DNA of 64,000 nt. Origin: TMED27 sp964350435 (GTDB lineage: Bacteria > Pseudomonadota > Alphaproteobacteria > Micavibrionales > Micavibrionaceae). The notes beneath the pieces were generated by a model. The model ran no database searches. It had not been told where the DNA came from and saw only the letters and a list, made by a program, of their open reading frames with translations. Location of the stretch: the NCBI GenBank assembly GCA_964350435.1, contig CAYGJS010000006.1:25916-89915 (forward strand), read 5' to 3'. Below, piece after piece: positions 60,828 through 64,000 of the stretch. The position numbers were made by a program, and so were the translations under genes. How positions within the stretch are numbered: the stretch's first letter is position 1; each line of letters starts with the position of its first letter.

Positions 60828-61942
60828 ATCAAAGCCCCCAGACGTTCACTTTCATCCGCAATGAACCGCTCAAAACTATAGGTCTTTTCAATATCCGCCC
60901 GCGCGGCCTTGCCCAAGTCAGACTTGCCCGCCAGCCCATGCGCAATACCTTCCGCCAAACCTTGCGCATCTGGTCGGCACAATATCCCGTTCTCGCCATC
61001 ACGGATGATCTCTTTAATCCCCGGTACATCGCTGCCTATAACAACGATCCCGCAGGCCATGGCCTCTAATAAAACCTTCGGATTGCCCTCAAAATGCGAA
61101 GGCAAAATAAAGGCTTTATATTGGCTAAAAGCTTGCGGAATATATTCATTCGCAATACGCCCCATAAAACGTACACGGGAGTGAGTGCTGCTCACAAGGT
61201 CTTCCAGCTCCCCCTGCAATTCGCCATCTCCATAAATATCAAGCGACACATCCGCAAATTTCACCGCTTCAATCAGGGCAGGGAGGTTCTTCTGCGCGTT
61301 CAGCCGCCCGATATAGACAAGGTCGGCCTTTAAATTCTCCGCCTTCGGCAAGGGCTTAAACACCGCCGTATCTATCCAATTCGGCTGCACAGCAATTTTA
61401 TCCGCTTTCAAAAACGGAAACGCACGCAGCGCAAAATCCTTATCGGCTTCCGTTGCCAGAACTATGACATCCGCAAACCGATATGCAAACAGGTCCACCA
61501 GCCACGCAATCGCTTGATGATGCGGCTTTTGCTTTTGCGCCCTCGAAAACGCCAGATATTCATACCCCCCGCGCGCAATCGCCTTGCCGCCAAAAAACCA
61601 TTTCGCGAGCACCGCATTCCATGCCCCCCAAATCTGGTTGGATTTATAAATATCCGCAGCCTTAAGTACCGCCCGATGCTTCCACAAAAGTAAGGGCGAA
61701 CTCACCACACGCCATAGCCGGGAACGCGGCTTACGCGCGCCATAAGCAGGAAGAATCTTGATCGGCGAAAGCTCTTGCGAATACGTTAAATCACTCCTAT
61801 CGCCATATGTCACAAATGAAACATCCCATCCTTGGCGAGCCAATTCCTGATAAGGGCGTACCTCGCGGCTCAGCATGCCACTGTTTTTCCATGTGTTCAA
61901 ACACACATCATGCGTAAAAAACAGAACAAGCCGCTTGCTCAT
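60824..61942 (-). CDS. family 4 glycosyltransferase
   Basis: GT-B fold enzyme, 372 residues. The C-terminal nucleotide-sugar domain has LVYIGRLNAQKNLPALIEA and the E-x7-E motif HFEGNPKVLLEAMACG, typical of GT4. The N-terminal domain starts LVLFFTHDVCLNTW, an unusual acceptor-side sequence. It overlaps both neighbours by four bases, in one operon with the GT2 and ABC exporter genes. Confidence 0.9.
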   Translation of the reverse strand: MSKRLVLFFTHDVCLNTWKNSGMLSREVRPYQELARQGWDVSFVTYGDRSDLTYSQELSPIKILPAYGARKPRSRLWRVVSSPLLLWKHRAVLKAADIYKSNQIWGAWNAVLAKWFFGGKAIARGGYEYLAFSRAQKQKPHHQAIAWLVDLFAYRFADVIVLATEADKDFALRAFPFLKADKIAVQPNWIDTAVFKPLPKAENLKADLVYIGRLNAQKNLPALIEAVKFADVSLDIYGDGELQGELEDLVSSTHSRVRFMGRIANEYIPQAFSQYKAFILPSHFEGNPKVLLEAMACGIVVIGSDVPGIKEIIRDGENGILCRPDAQGLAEGIAHGLAGKSDLGKAARADIEKTYSFERFIADESERLGALI

Positions 61943-62973
61943 GACGCCATCCCCAAACGCCGTTTAATGCCGCCCTCAATCCGCGAGAAGAACGCCGCCC
62001 GTTTCAAACGCACCTTAAGCTTCTCCGCATCCTCCGCGCTTAAAACCTTAGGCGGCTCAGTCAAACTCTTCGCAAAATCCGCATAATTCTGCGCAATCTC
62101 GCCAATGCTTGGCATATTAATCGCCGCCCTGTATGCCTCATAATTTTCCTCCATCCGCACAAGCGCCGCCAAAACATCCGCCTTATCATTAAAAACGCAA
62201 GCCGCCTCGCGCACGATTTCACTATGCCCGCCGCTATTGCGAATAAGGGCTGGAAGGCCGCAATGCAGGGCCTCAGTCAGAGAATTAGAACACGGATCAT
62301 TCTGGCTGGCGGTGATAAACACATCATGCCCGCGCAGCTGATCCGCCAAATCCGCACTCTTCATCGGCGGGAACTTTCGAATATTTTTAAATTCAATCGG
62401 TGAATTCCCTATAAACGTCATCTCATATTTAGAAAAATCAAGCGCCTGATCCAGATATTGATAAACATCAAACCCTTTATTCATATTCGCCGCCCAGCTT
62501 GTGGCAATAATTTTAAGCTTTTCTCCGCGCCCACGCGGCTTTTTCGGCGGATGAAAAATCGAAGGATCGGGTGCATTCAAGAAAATCCCGTAAGGGCGAG
62601 CAGGGGCAAGACCAAGCTGTAAGCTTTGCTCGCAACTCCATGCCGTTTGAAACACGGTCGCATCCGCCAATATTGAATTCGCCTCGAAAATCAGGCGGTC
62701 CACTTTCGCGCCCGAACCACGATAAAGCTGTATCGGCCCATCAACGCGGTGAATAAACCGCGCTTTCGGATTATCATGCTTTAAACGATAAAGAGCCTCC
62801 AGCCCTTTATAATCCTCTCCAAAATGATGGGAATTAAAAATTATGACATCTGCCCGCTCGAAGATATCTTCATACACTCCCATTTCTATCAAAGCCCCTT
62901 TCAGAGCCTTCAGAAACTGATTGCCACCGCCCCACGGACCCAGCCTAAAATCATAAAGTATGTGAATGCGCAT
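61939..62973 (-). CDS. family 4-like glycosyltransferase
   Basis: 344-residue GT-B protein. It shows a Gly-rich N-terminal segment (RLGPWGGGNQFLKALKGALI), a conserved HRVDGPIQLYRG and the C-terminal SLTEALHCGLPALIRNSGGH, an E-x-x-C-G-L-P version of the GT4 donor site. It overlaps the next GT gene by four bases and follows the radical SAM gene by 7 bases. It could start the glycan chain, but no acceptor is known. Confidence 0.8.
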   Translation of the reverse strand: MRIHILYDFRLGPWGGGNQFLKALKGALIEMGVYEDIFERADVIIFNSHHFGEDYKGLEALYRLKHDNPKARFIHRVDGPIQLYRGSGAKVDRLIFEANSILADATVFQTAWSCEQSLQLGLAPARPYGIFLNAPDPSIFHPPKKPRGRGEKLKIIATSWAANMNKGFDVYQYLDQALDFSKYEMTFIGNSPIEFKNIRKFPPMKSADLADQLRGHDVFITASQNDPCSNSLTEALHCGLPALIRNSGGHSEIVREAACVFNDKADVLAALVRMEENYEAYRAAINMPSIGEIAQNYADFAKSLTEPPKVLSAEDAEKLKVRLKRAAFFSRIEGGIKRRLGMAS

Positions 62974-62980
62974 AACGCTT

Positions 62981-64000
62981 TTATGAGGCCTTTTCTAAAG
63001 CCTCCTCGTCAAGGGCTTTATCAAGTTGACGTTTTTCGGCAGTTTCTTGCTTCGCAAGCTCATCCAGCTTGTCTTTAAAGCCTTTATCCTCGTATGGGTT
63101 CTTTTCCAATATTTCCAAACCTGCAATCTCTTCAGGCGTGTATTTCGCATGATACTCGGTGAAGAACGCCTCAACGGCCTCGTCACGTTTCTGCGCATAA
63201 AGGTCTGAATTCACATTCCGCAAATCGGCGCGATTATTGTTTTTACAAAAACGGCAAAGCGGGTTCATGGAATCGCAGCCCTTATTCACGGTTTCCCGCA
63301 AATGTTTCAGCACAGAGTGATTCCAGAGTTTATCGGCCTTTTCAGGCGTTGAGAGATTGAGCAAATTATAATCAATTTTAAACAGCTCCGCGCGATTGCA
63401 AACCCCCACATAATGCGAATTCGCTCGATCTAAAACGGGGTTGAAATGCAAATCCGTCCACGGCAGTTCACACTTGAAATTCTCATTGATATCATTCTCA
63501 TCCCAGGAAATTTCTTCCGCTGGCGTTTCCCAGTATTCTGGCTTTTCAGGCTGAAGCTTCACGCCCATGCCTTTCGCCTTCGCATAAATATCATCGAGAA
63601 CCTGATTGCCTTCTTCGATATTATATTCATAGGACACAAGCTTATCCTGAAGCTTATTCCGCCCGCCGTAATACCGGTTCACAATCACATGATCCGCCTC
63701 CAGCTCCTTGGCGCGTTCAAGAATCATTTCATATTCGTCAGAATTCAGGCGCTGCAAGGCAAAGTTAAACGCAACAACGGGCTGTTTATGTCCCATCTCA
63801 CGTTTTTTATCGCGCAAAGCCGCAAGGTTGTCATTCACCTTGTCGATCTTGCCCGTCATAATCGCCTGATACCCGTCCTGCGTACCGGCATGATAAGATA
63901 CGATGATATAGTCGAACTTATACTTCACCATATCCTCAAGCATCTTGCCTTTCATCAGGGATGCGTTGGTGTTCACCATTAAACGCGTATCATACTTGAC
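62981..64000 (-). CDS. radical SAM/SPASM-type protein, 3' part (cut by window edge)
   Basis: The open frame runs off the right edge with no stop up to base 64000, so the N-terminal part, with the CxxxCxxC cluster motif, is outside. The visible part shows RLMVNTNASLM and YIIVSYHAGTQDGYQ, typical of the radical SAM barrel, then cysteines in ENFKCELPWTDL and VGVCNRAEL and a CDSMNPLCRFCKNN cluster that looks like a SPASM auxiliary [4Fe-4S] site. The tail (about 60 residues) is a charged Lys/Glu-rich helix. It is the first visible gene of the glycan operon. The reaction is unknown. Confidence 0.8.
   Translation of the reverse strand, partial: VKYDTRLMVNTNASLMKGKMLEDMVKYKFDYIIVSYHAGTQDGYQAIMTGKIDKVNDNLAALRDKKREMGHKQPVVAFNFALQRLNSDEYEMILERAKELEADHVIVNRYYGGRNKLQDKLVSYEYNIEEGNQVLDDIYAKAKGMGVKLQPEKPEYWETPAEEISWDENDINENFKCELPWTDLHFNPVLDRANSHYVGVCNRAELFKIDYNLLNLSTPEKADKLWNHSVLKHLRETVNKGCDSMNPLCRFCKNNNRADLRNVNSDLYAQKRDEAVEAFFTEYHAKYTPEEIAGLEILEKNPYEDKGFKDKLDELAKQETAEKRQLDKALDEEALEKAS

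Overview
The window is a gene-dense, moderate-G+C chromosomal segment from an alphaproteobacterium. The evidence for this is gene order and content: yebC-ruvCAB-ybgC-tolQRAB; an F0 ATP synthase operon with separate b and b' subunits and no F1 genes; the mutY / DciA-like / DsbA-like / smc neighbourhood; and a CcrM-type GANTC methyltransferase beside rnhB. I cannot name the genus from sequence alone; a Micavibrio- or Rhodospirillales-like lineage would fit, but that is a guess. Almost every base is coding. The only gene-free stretch near 300 bases is 14428-14691, and it carries a promoter, a small transcript and a terminator.

Layout. 1-3224: end of a 5-formyl-THF cyclo-ligase gene, ymdB, a response regulator with an unknown partner, and yebC. 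3235-3382: three REP-like palindromes. 3394-9364: ruvCAB, ybgC and tolQRAB, without pal. 9438-16693 (minus): rppH, a polysaccharide deacetylase-like protein, ctpA, envC, rlmH, rsfS, the sRNA/leader region, nadD and proA. 16708-26256 (minus): ATP synthase F0, smc, DsbA-like, OmpA-like, suhB, efp and a DciA-like gene. 26279-32841: mutY, an unknown secreted protein, ccrM with a dense GANTC cluster at its 5' end, rnhB and pepN. 32883-36047: a tRNA-binding protein, proB, obgE, rpmA and rplU. 36138-46403: a pseudo-receiver/PAS protein, a CPBP protease, tRNA-Ser, a two-TM channel, three cell-wall genes (mltB-like, rlpA, dacA), tmk, holB, metG, tatD and an MBL hydrolase. 46415-47146: cysH.

47143-64000 is one uninterrupted minus-strand surface-glycan locus, read from high to low coordinates: a radical SAM protein (cut by the window edge), two GT4 enzymes, a GT2, an MsbA/PglK-like ABC exporter, an acetamidino module (sugar amidotransferase, HisH, HisF2), a GNAT acetyltransferase, two tandem AT-rich KpsS/LipB-like paralogues, a CMP-nonulosonate synthetase, a Gfo/Idh dehydrogenase, a class III aminotransferase, PseG and a methyltransferase. 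The set suggests production and transfer of an acetamidino-modified, probably side-chain-aminated nonulosonic acid (pseudaminic/legionaminic type). The dehydratase, first aminotransferase and NeuB-type synthase are not in the window.

Best candidates for new biology: the nonulosonate variant with its two unassigned transferase-like proteins; the 11 GANTC sites packed around the start of ccrM; a small transcript with its own promoter and terminator, holding a 12-residue ORF, upstream of rsfS; and an apparent AUU start codon for rsfS.
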